Assembly (NCBI GenBank): GCA_009760855.2
Contig: WPIO01000272.1
Span: 1-64,000 of the forward strand
DNA length: 64,000 nt
Direction of reading: 5' to 3'
From: Cristatella mucedo
Lineage: Eukaryota > Bryozoa > Phylactolaemata > Cristatellidae
How positions within the stretch are numbered: position 1 is the stretch's first letter; each line of letters opens with the position of its first letter. Both the position numbers and the translations under genes were made by a program. Of this stretch, positions 46,725-58,600 are shown piece by piece. A model generated the notes under the pieces. That model searched no databases and was not told the DNA's origin. It saw only the letters and a list, made by a program, of their open reading frames with translations.

Positions 46725-48620
46725 GCTCCATATTTTAATTCACAAGACCGAAAAGGCTAAGTGGGCCTTACCCAGGAGTGTTTTGTATAGCTCACTCAAA
46801 GCTATTGTAGCGTTTGGTACAAATAAGGTAGATAAAAGACTTCATGTTAGTCAGAACAGAAATTTGAGAAGTTAGCTAATACAGCATGGTAGTCGAGAAA
46901 AAGAGTAGGACATTTTTAACAGCTCACATTGGCTGGAAATGAGGAGCCACAGTCTGTAGCAGGATAGTAGATGTCGTTGCCAATTAATTGCAAACGTAAT
47001 TTTCAGAGTATACAACCCAGAGAAAACAAGCTTCCGTCACTAAAGGGTTTAGAGGGTCTAAATGCGACATTTAGTTTACCATTCGAGGACGACCTGTGGG
47101 TACTAGGAAACTTAAATTTATATAATTGTACAGCTAGGTATGACTGATCCAACTTTTCACTGGCCTTGTGGGTCAGTGCGGGAATTATGCTCTGAATTCT
47201 TAAATCAACCTGGATTTATCCTAGCTTTGAAATGCCTCTGAACCAGTAGAATTAGTTAAACAGCATTGCTCAATTTAAGCCGCATGAATGGCTTTGGCTT
47301 ACTGGGGCAGCGAAACCACAAAACCGTAGTCCAGCTCAGATCGAACGAAGAAGCAATATATATATTTGCCAAACCACGATGGCAGATAATGCTAAATCTT
47401 AGGCATCTGAGCTAATGGTTATCTGGGGAAGAAGTCTTCTTAAATAAACCTTCAAAATAACATACATAACAGCACCACCTACTAAACAGGCAAAGTCTCC
47501 ATGCCCAGATTTAGGATTTGGTTATTCAATTAGTACGAGTTTTTTCAATAAGCATCTGGATTACGGAAATTGGTCGACGGCCCAGACCAGATATATACAA
47601 GACAAGGATTTAGTGTATTGGTCAATAAAGCATGCTAAAATAGCTCAAATTTATTTCAGCTGATTCAGCAGCCTCTTTTTTATAGCGACTGAAGAGCCTT
47701 AAAGGCCATCAACTAACGCTTGCAAAGTCAAATAAGGATCTCCTTCCACAGGATTCAAACCCGCTACATTGAGGTTGTGATTTCGCAATGCCACAGCCTT
47801 ACATTGTGTGCTAAAGGGTAAAATACAGATTAGTATCAGCAGAATTGAAAGAATAGCCGATCCAGCTGGCCTGTCTCAGTTTTTCTGTAGGCTCAGTTAA
47901 AACAAAACAGAGAGCAGCAAAGGGATAATAAGGATCATTTCATGAATTATGTGTACAATCGATTTGTTGTTTGAGATTTAACCTTAACAAGACACTGATA
48001 CAATGCAGCTAAACAAGAACGAAATGAGCAGGCTGGCATGTAGTTGGAAGACTTAAAGTTACTCGCAATCGTTAAAGTAGAATATTATGATCAATAATTG
48101 AATACTACTAATAGATCCAGCTTGGCAAGGTTAGTAATAATTCTGCCATTGTTTCTCCTTATGTTGTCGTTCATCACATGGAGAAGAGCAGTTTCAGTGG
48201 GGAGGCCTTGCTTAAATACAGCTATGATTTTTTAAGAGTATTTTATTGTGCACTACAGGCTGAATAGAAAGTCTTTTCAAGACTTTTTGACAAAAAGGGA
48301 AAAGGAAAATTGGGAGGTAGTATTCTGAGACCTTTTATTATTATCCTGGCTTTATAAGTATAAGGCTTAGTCAGCTGGTCTAAAAGCTTTCGAGCCACCC
48401 TGGTAGCTCGGGAAGCATTGCAGTCAAAGTTACGACAGGACTAAATTTTCCTGCAAACGAAGAACAGAGATGTATTTGGGTTTTCATGAGACATGCTCCT
48501 TTAATTTGAACTTATAAATTCAACTGATTCATGTACAGAAACCTGTGAAAATTTCCTAAGAGAAATCACAGTTTATGAGTTTACATTAAAAGCTTTTAAG
48601 CTTATAGGTAACATTCGAAT
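46725..48620 (-). mobile_element. Old family B LINE, possibly extending to about 49.65 kb
   Basis: Minus-strand. Recognisable blocks: the 3' end (CTTACCCAGGAGTGTTTTGT), TAGATGTCGTTGCCAATTAA, TTTTTCAATAAGCATCTGGA (RT C-terminal half), TTCATCACATGGAGAAGAGC near 48171 (RVNND region), and GTACAGAAACCTGTGAAAAT near 48533 (linker). There are no open frames. An S1 SINE is inserted at 47657-47817. Beyond 48620 the similarity fades; weak matches suggest the endonuclease part may continue to about 49650, but I cannot be sure. Confidence 0.65.
47657..47817 (-). mobile_element. SINE S1 inserted in an old family B LINE
   Basis: CAGCTGATTCAGCAGCCTCT on the left, the B-box complement GGATTCAAACCCGC, and CCTTACATTGTGTGCTAAAG on the right. 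Family B sequence flanks both sides (TACAGATTAGTATCAGCAGA resumes at about 47823). Confidence 0.7.
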
Positions 48621-50900
48621 TTTTTTCCTAGTACCTATCCTAATGTTAAGCCTAGGTTGAGGTTATCAGTCTTAACGTCCTTAAGCTGTATTTTTACTTC
48701 ACACTGTACACCCAAACAGCTTAACTGATTCTCTGAGTATCCTTAGGACTATTTCCCTGGAGTAATTTCCACGTGTCTATGATAATAAAAACTGAAGTAT
48801 AATATATCAATTATTTGGTATGGAAGGTCTGATAAATTGGGGCTTTAACCGAAGTGGTCTTTTTGAGACTTGAATATAGGCTATTCGTTCAAAGAATAAG
48901 GCTGCTGAAAACCAGTCCACTGGAGTCATTCGTATTCATAGAGTGAGATGTCTTAAGAGAGGGAATAAAATTATTTGTGGTCTTATAAATTTTATTTTGA
49001 TGTGATTAGTGGGACTTCAGTTTTTAGGTGAGAAAGAAACTCGAGCTCCTATAATACACTTTGACTATGTAGGAGATATTATTTCAAAGTTAGATTGTCG
49101 CCACACTTTAAAAATGCTTAAAAATGCTCAAGGAAAGAAATTTTGTAGTTAGATGATTTTGCGAATTGATCATTTGGCTATAAGCTTGTTAGATCTAAAT
49201 ATCAATGAATGATAAGTAAAGCACAGTTATGTAATTCTGAGCTCACTAACTTTAATTTAAACATCCTATTTGACATGAGTATGTACTGTATGCATCGTTT
49301 TCGCTTAGCTGGTTTCCCTATATGTAAGTGAAGTTAATTGCTTAATAAAGCTTGAGAAACTTAATCATCTAGGGCTTTGTTGAGAATGGAATTTGCTTGG
49401 GTTGGTAACTCGTTCAAAAGGCTGATGACTCATAACTATGCCTAGCTACTGCAAAAAGCTTTAGAGACGCCGACGTCTGGCTTGCTTAAGTTGCCAGATA
49501 GGAAAGCAAATTTTTTCGTTAATTAATTATTTAGAGCGAAAGAATTACGCTCAACTATAGTGGCCCTGGAAAGAATTAATTCGTGGATTTTGGATTTAAG
49601 GCCATTTATCGGCTCTCTCAAGAGTTTACCCGGTCTTTGATCTCTAGTGGATCTGCAAGTTAAACTTCGTCAAAACCAGAGTCTAAGAGAATCAGGAGCG
49701 ACATTCCGTACCCATGCTTTTTTCAACAAGTAATCGGAGCCTTTTTTGGTTGGATATAATGCAACTATTAAGAACATGCGAATGTGATTCTTGTTTAATC
49801 CCACTGACATCGCGAAGTCACGCTCAAAGCTCGCTTGAAGTGGTTTTCATATACTGGTCAACTATTTTCGGGATTCTTTCTTAAACAATACAAGACGAAA
49901 AAGTTTCTATCTACAAGCTGCTTTAACTATGGATTCGCGAGGACGTTACTTTATAATCGTTAGCATTTCCATTAATTGAGCCTTAGCAATGGTAGGCAGC
50001 AGTAGTTGTAGTTAGGCAGCCCTTGCTGCCCTGCTTAGATCTATGCATTTCTTGGGTTCTACACTGTAAGAAACTGCAGCTCCATATTAGCTTTAATAAA
50101 ATATCGCGGGTCTCATTAAGAATTACTTTGATTTGTGCAGCCATTGCAACTTCAGAAATGACTTTTAGGGCGACTGATGTTTTGTAAATCTTTGGCAAAC
50201 TCCTAAATATGCGAAATTACCACGATAAATATGTTTTATCTTTTTTTATTTAAAATGATGAAGCTTTCTGAAAAAATAAGATTTATAATGCATTACTTAA
50301 TCATTCTGAACAATTGCAAGTCCAAGGGCGGAGCATTCGTTTAACGGGAATGAAAGGCAAGACAAAGAAATATAAACCACACAATAATTCAATCCAATTA
50401 AGATCTCCAGTGTTCTACTTTTTCCTGAATTAATCAGTGGATTTTTAATTACTTTTTGATTTATTAAAATGAACAGATTTTGTAAAATTTTCTTTCAAAT
50501 ACCTATTTTATTGTGTGCATTACTCCAGGCAAAAAGGCAGTTGGTTCAGATTCTAATGGTTTCTCAGCAATTATATCATTTTCTCCTAGTTATTACTTTT
50601 ATTCTGCAATTTAGGTTTGCGGTTGCAACGATTATATTTTAAAATAATTAAATTAAATTTGAAATTAAATATATTATATCTCACGGTTAACTCAAGCAAT
50701 ATTAACAATGTATCAGTCATCTGCTGTTAAGATTCGACCCCGATAGCCGTGTTCCGAATCAAGAACGACTCCGGTGGCGACAGCTACCTTAAGATAGCAT
50801 GATAAAAAAGTTCAAAAACCACTCCTAATTACTGTCACAACATATCCCAACGTAATTACATTTAAAAAGAGGTTTAAGACACAACTAATCCTCATAACAT
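48621..50900. other. AT-rich DNA; first kilobase may be decayed LINE B
   Basis: No supported gene. A minus-strand frame at 49983-50198 (71 codons) is unremarkable. From 49.65 kb onward no repeat was recognised. Confidence 0.35.
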
Positions 50901-51022
50901 TCGCGTAAGCCAAGTGATTAGGTGCTCGCCCCGACCGAGGTCTGGCCGAGGTCGTAGGCTCGAGCCCCGTGGCTTATATGAAGTGCCTGAATTGAGATTA
51001 AGTTCTTTCAGGGCACTAAAAA
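50901..51022 (+). mobile_element. SINE S2 copy
   Basis: CAAGTGATTAGGTGCTCGCC, then CCGACCGAGGTCTGGCCGAG, a B-box-like TAGGCTCGAGCCCC, and tail GTGCCTGAATTGAGATTAAG with TTCTTTCAGGGCACTA. Well preserved. Confidence 0.7.
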
Positions 51023-51379
51023 ACAAACTGTACATTTATCGATATAAATTTCCTTTTAATTTCTTATGCGTACTTTCAAGTATGACACCACTAATATTAC
51101 TAAAACGCTGCTTTTACATTACATAAAATGCTTAGGGAGAGATTTGAATATTGCCAGCTCTGCAAAATTGTTCTTTTTTAAAGTTGCTATTTCTGAAAAA
51201 ATACGAGATAAAGTAGGACTTTGATCCATCAGACGCCTCCGCCTGAAGGAAAATTAAAGTCACAACCTATTTCCTTAAAGCACTTTTAAAGGGTTGTGTG
51301 CATGAATAGGCTACGTCAATGTGGTTGTTATAACTACGTGAACTTCAATAGTTTGGGCAGCACCATAGTGCACGGAATG
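51023..51379. other. AT-rich spacer, nothing recognised
   Basis: Spacer between an S2 SINE and a family B 3' end. No gene recognised. Confidence 0.4.
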
Positions 51380-51545
51380 TGCTATATACTATATTTCTCA
51401 CTTTCTTGTTGTTGCGTTAGATAAAGTCGGTCGGCTAAGGAATGTGTACTTAAAGCCACTTTTGCTCTGAGTGCGCAAAAACATCTTTCCTGCGTGACCC
51501 CCACGTAGTCCTTGTAGAGTTACAGACGGAGATACAATACCAGAC
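51380..51545 (+). mobile_element. Family B LINE 3' end, old
   Basis: CTTTCTTGTTGTTGCGTTAG, AAAGTCGGTCGGCTAAGGAA, CTCTGAGTGCGCAAAAACAT and GTAGAGTTACAGACGGAGAT follow the end of family B ORF2 and its 3' untranslated region. Confidence 0.7.
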
Positions 51546-52429
51546 GCTAGCAATACGTCAAAGATAACCTCACCGCACTCAATATTCTACATGCAGCACG
51601 AATGAAAACACTGTGTTTTAAAAGCACATACACTAACCTGCACATTATGGCTAACACGACAGATAACTTCAAACAAAATCGTTAACAGGCATACGACAGC
51701 ATATGCTCAGTGCTAAGCCTCATGGACCTGCAGAGCGTGACACTAAGAATGCACTACAGCCAGGTCCCGGCCTTGTATATACCTGAGCTAGGTCATAACT
51801 TAATATATAATCTTCCGCATACGTATGGATAAATAATAATTCTCCAGAGGTTCGGGTTTTTGTGACAATTTCGTAAGCGACTCTCATTTATAATCCAGTT
51901 GTTCACCTGTCAAACTCATATTTCATCGTTGCACTATTTTGAAGTATACTAACATAGCTCGTCACCTAAAATAAATATGATCCCCTCCCTCGTCTTAATT
52001 GGCTCGAAAGCTCACTCCTACCATCACTCAGGTCGTTTACGCTTCTCCGGATAATGTGGTTGTTCGAAAGCTGTTCAAATCGTTCGCCATCGCTCAAATT
52101 GTTCGCCATCGTTCGAAACATGCTTATGAAGCCTGGATTTTATTCGATAGGTCTCTGTATACTACCACTCAGTAAAAGTATTTCTCTAAAATATCGCTAA
52201 AGTATTTAAAAATATTACCTCTTAGCAGTTTGTAGTAAACTGTAGGAGTCACTGATTTTCTGAAAGTTTTGAGTTGGAAGTTGAGTGACGCCAGTTGTTT
52301 GTCACGAATGGTCTCATTGTGACGCACGACAACCTAAGTAGCATTGATAGAAGTAATGTTATGGGACCGTCTCCACTGGATCTATCAGCTGGCTCGGCAC
52401 TATTGATTGCAATTTAAAGCCTCAAAGAC
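51546..52429. other. AT-rich DNA, nothing recognised
   Basis: GTTCGCCATCGTTCGAAA-like phrases are repeated near 52070-52120 (a small local repeat). No gene recognised. Confidence 0.4.
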
Positions 52430-53330
52430 TAACACCAGCGTTCGGTCACGCAAACTAAGGCCTAAAGTTTCACAACCCCCTTGGTCCTTGCATGAATGAC
52501 GTTCCCACAAGGATGGCAGCAAACATTCATAGATTGATGATGATAAAACTAAATTACTACTTACGGAAAAACGAAGTGTAATTGAGAAAATGAAATGGCT
52601 AACGCTCAAAGTGGGTACTGCCAGCACACCACCTTTTGAATCTGCACTATATGTAAGTGTTATGTTCCAAAGTAAACTTGTATTATACGACCACATCAGC
52701 TCCAAGTAAACTTGTATTATACGACCACATCAGCTCCAGAGTCAAATCTACTCAATTTTAGATACTTACAATTGCAAGAATTTTGGGTTAGTTTAGACAG
52801 AGATACCAAATCTAATCTAGTCTATGAATTTGTGACATCCCATCTTGACTTCTGCAACTCACTACTTGCGTGTCTAACGGCCTGTGCACTAAGACACTTA
52901 CAGCTGGTGTAATACTCGGTAAGTAGGCTTGCCTGTCACGAGTGATGCAGTTGCCACATCACATCACTTCTCGCCGACCTGCACTGGCCTCCAGTCAAGC
53001 AACACATTGACTTCAAGGTTTTGTCACTCACTTTGTGGTCTTTTCATTCTTCGGCTCTAGCCTACCTATGAGATCTAGTTCCCACCAGGCCAAGCATTTT
53101 CGGAATCCAGCTGTTTACCTATTATTCGTACAATCCTCAAATATTTTGAAGATCGTGCATTTAATTCGTATGCTGCCAAAGCCTGGAACTCATTCACAAC
53201 TTGCGTCACGACATCTCCTAAATAATTTACATTTAAAAAGAAAATAAAAGCAGACATATCTCAGCCTTTAGTAGTTCTTCATTATGTGCTAATGGGGGCT
53301 GGCACTGTCCATGCACCCACTGACTGATGC
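52430..53330 (+). mobile_element. Family A LINE, 5'-truncated, old
   Basis: From the codons around [12 protein letters not shown] (ATTGATGATGATAAAACTAA near 52536) through LDDHISS, TSHLDFCNSLLACLTACAL (frame 52712-52912) and the thumb, to the 3' untranslated region (GAAGATCGTGCATTTAATTC near 53147). It stops before the usual ATT tail, where a family B fragment begins. It contains a 34-bp tandem duplication at 52671-52738. Confidence 0.75.
52671..52738. repeat. 34-bp tandem duplication inside a LINE
   Basis: Two identical 34-base units, 52671-52704 and 52705-52738 (each starting AGTAAACTTGTATTATACGA). Other family A copies have a single unit. Confidence 0.95.
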
Positions 53331-53850
53331 AACTTAGGAAGCACAATAGAATCAGGAGAGCCGTTGAGATGGTGAGTAGCATGGCGCTAGCAGCTCAGGA
53401 CGGATGGAATGGGTGAGCCATAGTCGGCAGCAGGAGAGTAGTTGTTTCTGCATAAGAATTGTGGAAGCGAGTTCCGTGGTCTCTGACCTGCAGAGCTAAA
53501 ACGTCTGTCGTCAACTGTCTTTAAGCTAAAAAATGGAAAAGCTAATTTATTGTCCATACATGACCTGAGGGCACGAGGTGGTTGAAACTGGTGCAGCATT
53601 TAAGCTTTGTGTGAGGAGCCAAGCTGTGGCAAACCTTGTAGGTCAAAGTATGAGTTTTGCTCTGTATCCATTGATCCACTGGAAGCCATCGTAGGTCGTG
53701 TAGCAAAATGACATATATTCTTATCTACTGAAAGTGACACGTACAATAAAGCCATCTGGAGCTGCAACTTCCAGGCTACTAACTTCATGGACTGGCCTCC
53801 TGGTGCATTCAGGCTTCTGATTATCACATCGTTTTTTAGAATGAAGCTGT
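53331..53850 (-). mobile_element. Family B LINE fragment, old
   Basis: Minus-strand. The frame at 53387-53599 (MLHQFQPPRALRSCMDNKLA) and surrounding sequence match the family B C-terminal region. It lacks the family 3' end and abuts family A at about 53330. The right border fades near 53850. Confidence 0.7.
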
Positions 53851-54141
53851 TTATCTGTTATTGTATCAATGGCTGCATTGACTCTAAGCGAACTGCTGAA
53901 ACCTCTTATATGTAAAAGTCGCTTAGTTGTATATTACTGAGTTGCAGAGGGTGAAGCATTACACAACACAAAAATGGGAGGGTTTTCAAAACACTCAAAT
54001 TCCTTAGTAGATATAAATCTCCAACACCAACGGAGTGCAAGACGACTAATTTAATCAAAGTTAAAGGAAAGAGGACAATTTAATTAACTTAAACACTCAG
54101 TTATGCCTCTAATTTACGTAGAATCCACAAGTAAAACTTAC
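53851..54141. other. AT-rich DNA downstream of candidate exon
   Basis: If the exon at 54142-54543 is real, this would be the beginning of the following intron on the minus strand. Confidence 0.3.
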
Positions 54142-54543
54142 CGCACACTGGAATATCGGAAAGGATGTATGCTGTGAGAGATTCCATTTTTCTTGCAGAA
54201 TCGACATAGGAGATCTTCCAGAAGATATTTTTCAGTGTTGATAAATACCGATCTGCAATCACCAGCAAGTGCAGACTAAATACCACACTCACTCCTTGAC
54301 CTCGTATTTCCCTCAGAAAATTAGGACTACTGCAGTTGATCTCCCGAGTCACTATCCATTCATTTGCCACAGAAGTAAAGCCATTTCTATCGCAAGCTCC
54401 TGCTTCGACAGTTCCGTTAAAATCCAGTACATATAATGAAATTTTTTCCAGAACTATCTCCTCAGTAGTAGTGACCAAGCATTGAGTACCAAAGGTCGCG
54501 AAAGAATCCAGGCATCCTATGTTTTGTAGAGCAACCGTTATCT
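54142..54543 (-). CDS. Candidate host exon, unknown protein
   Basis: A long open stretch in AT-rich DNA (the surrounding frame, 54101-54622, is 173 codons). On the minus strand it is bounded by a TTTTACTTACAG acceptor (just right of 54543) and a consensus G|GTAAGT donor (just left of 54142). The exon would be 402 bases with 133 whole codons, phase 1 at both ends, a symmetry common in extracellular domain exons. The peptide includes NIGCLDSFATFGTQCLVTTT, DFNGTVEAGACDRNGFTS, REINCSSPNFLREI and ends SDIPVCG: five cysteines and an N-glycosylation sequon NGT (NCS and NGF are not sequons in themselves unless extended). I recognise no family. Neighbouring exons were not identified. A chance frame of this length is possible but unlikely. 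Confidence 0.45.
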
Positions 54544-55400
54544 CTGTAAGTAAAAGTATTCGATTGAATTCATATAAGAACATAGATTCTCTATAATTAC
54601 CAAAAATGCCAGCCTCTCTCACATCGCATATTAATTCGTTTGGCTACTGTTACCTGAATGCTTTCATTATCCCTGCTGCTTCTTTTCAGACCACTTCACG
54701 ACCTGAGTCACGATAAGCCCATAGTTAAATATCTAGTTCAAACCTAATGTAAATTGCCCAATAATATATTCAGTTCTCTGAGTGTGCCATACACATGTAT
54801 GAGTGTTTTTATTACTATTATAGGCCAATATATAGTTTTTGGCTTTAATGATAAAAAAGGCAGCCCAGCTAGAATAAGAAAATTCCGTGATTGCATTAAA
54901 AGAAAAACCCTCGGTCAATAGCGAGTCGTAGTTTAAGGCCATATATCGGCCATGTCGCAGTATTTCGTAATATTGCATAAATATGTCATTTTCCGTCTGA
55001 AAATCTTGAGAATAGTACTCTTAGTAGCAGTAACAGCAGCAGCTGCGGTGGCACGGTAGTGATAACGCAAGCAGCTCTAACAAAACTAATACTCAACAAG
55101 CGGCCGCAATCTGAGTAGTATTATTAATAGCATCAGTAGTATTAGTAAAGGCAGCAACATCGACAGCTGCAGTGACAGAAATTATGGTTGTATTGCACTG
55201 CAGAGCTTACTACCCTCCAGCCATCTAGGAAGTATTTGTTTACATTGGTCAGATAAGGCAGTGTGCAAGTGGTGGCTTCTGGGGGCCCAGAAACTTTCAT
55301 CACATAACCGAACTTAAGAGCAAACTATTTTTAACGCCACGTAAGTAGTCTTGCATCCGTAATTTGTAAATGTAAACGCGTTTAAGAAGTCTGTGGAAGT
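54544..55400. other. AT-rich DNA, nothing recognised
   Basis: An 81-codon minus frame at 54733-54978 lacks motifs. CAG-type short repeats occur near 55020-55180. Confidence 0.35.
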
Positions 55401-56084
55401 TTTAATAGTTAGTTCTGTAGCGCCTTGCTGGATTTGGCTGAATTTTAGCCCGAACAAGAGCTGTTCGGCGGCGGGCTAGAGCCCCTTTGTCCCGGAGCAG
55501 TGAGCCAGAGAGGAGCGTTAGTGCTTTAGAGAGGAAGCGCTTAAGAGCAAGCCAGGAAGCTCTCAGACGGGCAGTGGCGATTCGGTCTTTAGAATTGGTC
55601 CGATACTCGCGGAAGTTGCTTATAGATGTTGGCTGGCCTGTCAACCTCCGCCTCCACTCGTTCCAAGAAAGAATCGTCTGGAGCCCATTCGCCATTCAAG
55701 CTGGACAGAGATGCCCTTCCAGTGGCCTGGGGACGGAATTAATTCCTTACCGAAACGGGGCCTGGTGTCGGGCCCAATACCACTAAGCTCTTGCCCCATT
55801 GTCTCAGCTAGGTTTTTAAGAGTAGAGCAACGCTCGCTCTTGGTTTTTGGTCTTTTGGTCCTCCGTCTTTGGTCCGGCTCCGCGCTTCGACGCCGTCGGA
55901 CTCGTTTCTCTGAAAGCGAGGGAGGAGGGCGGGCTGTCCGCCGACGATAGGCGGAACAGGACAGGACAGTGCTAGAAGGATTCGGTGGACTCCACCGAAT
56001 ACGGTCGTATCGCGCCTGAACTGGCATTTTGTGTTTCTTTCGTGTTTTGTGTGTGAGCGCTAGCACGCGGTCTCGGCATAGGGG
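55401..56084. other. GC-rich block before 122-bp repeat, unknown
   Basis: Distinctly GC-rich. Open frames exist on both strands: 55402-55695 minus, 55487-55786 plus with an Arg-rich helix-like stretch ERKRLRASQEALRRAVAIRS, and 55641-56066 minus. None matches a known family. A tight palindrome ATTCGGTGGA-C-TCCACCGAAT lies at 55980-56000. It could be a promoter-proximal region or part of an unknown mobile element. Confidence 0.3.
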
Positions 56085-58600
56085 TGTGCCGGTGCGAACT
56101 AGACGTAGTTGGCGTGTGTGGAGTCCTAGTTCTCCGGTTAGGGTTTAGGCACCATTTTGAGCTTTGTCTATTTGGGTCGTTCCCCGGTATAGATGTAAGT
56201 AGCGTAAGTGTTGACACGTGTTTCCTCCGCAAGAGTGCTTGAGGTGGCGTGTGTGGAGTATTCCTGCTGCACTGATGGAAACCAAGTCCTAGTTCTCCGG
56301 TTAGAGTTTAGGCTACGGTTCGCGCTTCAGTGTGGAGAACTATTCCCTCGGCAAGAGTGCTTGAGTTGGTGTGTGTAGAGTCGTAGTTCTCCGGTTAGGG
56401 TTTAGGCTCTGGTTTAAGCTCTGTCTACTTGGTCGTTCCCCATTTTAGATGTAAGCAGCTTAATGTAATGTAATGTAGTTGTAATGTAATGTATCTCCGT
56501 CAGTAACTCCACAAAGTCGTAAAGACCATGTGGGCGTTACGCAGGAGAGTTTTGTATAGCGCATTCACAGCCTAAGCGGCTTTCGGTACGCATTCGGTAG
56601 CCAACAGACTTCGTCTCACGCAACAAAGATAAAGTGGGAAGCATAGCAGAGTTAGGAGAGCAGTTGAGGTAGTGAGTAGCATAGAAGTAGCAGCTCAGGA
56701 CCGCTGAAAAAGATGTGCCATAGTCGGCAGATGGAGAGTAGATGTCGTAGCGTAAGAATTGTGGAAGCGAGTTCCACAGTCTAGGACCTGCAGAGCTACA
56801 GCTTCTGTCGCCAACGGTCTTTAAGCCGATGAATGGGACAGCTAATTTATTGTCCACACAGGACCTGAGGGCGCGAACAGGTTAAAACTGATGTCGCAGT
56901 TCAGCTAGGTATGAAGGAGCCAAGCCGTGGCGGGCTTGTGGGTCAGCGTAAGAACTTTCCTCCGTATCCTTTGCTCAACCGGCAACCATCCTAGCTCTTC
57001 CAGCAAAGGTGAAACGCGCTCAAACCACTGGGACTTGAAGACCAGCCTTGCAGCCATATTCAGAGTCTGCTGTAGTGGCATGATAGCTTTCTTTGGTAGC
57101 CAGCCAAAAGGGAGTTACAATAATCAAGCCGAGACAGAACTAAAGAGCTAGTTAAATTTTTTACAAGCCACTGTGGGAGACAGCTCCTAATCTTGGATAG
57201 GGATCGGATGTGATGGCTAGCTGTAGAGGCAGTCTTCTGAATGAAGCTTTTGAAATTGAGCCAGCTGTCGAACACGACACCTAGATTACGAGCACGTGGT
57301 GAAGGTCGCACAATAGCATCACCTATTAGAACAGCAAAGCCTTTAAATCCAGCCACACGCTTAGGGCATCCAATGAGAAGCAGTTCGATTTTATCGTCTT
57401 TTAATTTCAGAAAGTTTTCCGACATCCCGGATCGAATATCGGCAAGGCAAGCATTCAGTTTCTCAGTTGCTGCAGCAGATTCCGACGGTTTAAATGACAA
57501 ATACAACTGAGTATCGTCAGCATAGAAGTGATATCCTATTCCATGGGTCTTAATCACTTTTCCCAGAGGTTGCTTATAAATGGAGAGCAGCAAGGGACCA
57601 AGTACAGACCCTTGGGGGACTCCACAGGTGACCCTTCTCATGTCTGAGACCTGACCCCCCCCACGACACAGATTGAACACGATTAGACAAGTATGATTTA
57701 AACCACGCCAGTGCTTCTTCTGCCAGACCAATCGTTGTTCTCAATCGTTCAAGCAGAATTTCGTGATCAACGGTGTCGAAGGCAGCAGACAGATCTACCA
57801 GAGCTAGGGCAGTGACATTCCCGTCGTCGTTGCCACGTAGAATGTCATTGTTAACACGGAGGAGAGCAGTTTTGGTAGAGTGCTGCCTCTTGAAACCTGA
57901 TTGAAATGTTTCTGACATTCTATTATTTTCAATATGTTCAACTAGCTGCTTAGCAACAATTTTTTCAAGAATCTTTGACAAGAATGGAAGAAGGGAAACT
58001 GGACGATAGTTTGCTAGGACCTCTGTGTTTTTAAGAATAGGTCTAACGATTGCCGATTTGAAGGACTTGGGGACGATCCCTTTTCCCAAAGAAGCATTAA
58101 AAATCTTGGTTATGGCAGGGCTAAGTTGGTCTGCAAGTGAAGACCACACAGATGAAGGTATAGGGTCTTCAGGAGACGAGCTTAAGTGTGGAGACGCGTT
58201 TCCTCAGCAGGAATGCTTGAGTTGGCGTGTGCGGAGTATTCCTGCCGCACTGGTGGAAACCTATTTGTAGTTCTCCGAGTTGGGTTTAGGCTTCGGTTCG
58301 CGCTTCAGTGTGGAGAAGTATTTCCTCCGCAGGAGTGCTTGAGTTGGCGTATGTGGAGTATTCCTGTCGCACTGGTGGAAACCGAGTTCTAGTTTTCCGG
58401 GTAGGGTTTAGGCTTAGGTTCGAGTTTCAGTGTGGAGAAGTATTCCCTCCGCAAGAGTATTTAAGTTGGCGTGTTTGGGATATTCCCTCGTCACAGGTGA
58501 GAACGGATTCCTAGTTCTCTGGTTAGGGTGTAGGGTCCGGGTCGCGCTCAGTGTGGAGGAGTGTTCCCTCTGCTAGAGTGTTGGTGTAGTTGAGAACGTG
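56085..58600. repeat. 122-bp tandem repeat split by a LINE
   Basis: Repeat units start GTGTGGAG and contain TATTCCCTCCGCAAGAGTGC, TTGAGTTGGCGTGTGTGGAG, GGTGGAAACCGAG, CCTAGTTCTCCGGTTAGGGT and CGCGCTTCA. Starts at 58186, 58308, 58430 and 58551 give periods of 122, 122 and 121. Left of the LINE, units near 56105-56455 include longer variants with GTCGTTCCC and GATGTAAGTAGC segments. The LINE occupies about 56461-58182. Confidence 0.85.
56461..58182 (-). mobile_element. Family B LINE, 5'-truncated, inserted in the 122-bp repeat
   Basis: Minus-strand, little decayed. The tail has TAATG repeats with a small irregularity (56461-56490), followed by the full 3' end. Frames: 57574-58149 (linker end and RT start, [20 protein letters not shown]), 57060-57731 ([30 protein letters not shown]), 56537-56857 (C-terminus). 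Frame shifts lie in a C homopolymer near 57655 and near 57100. The 5' truncation point is after GGAGACGAGCT (58182). Confidence 0.9.

Noticed and set aside
56085-58600. Telomere-like repeats (TTAGGGTTTAGG within each unit)
   Set aside because: Occurs once per 122-bp unit as part of a longer sequence, not as a tandem hexamer or heptamer array.
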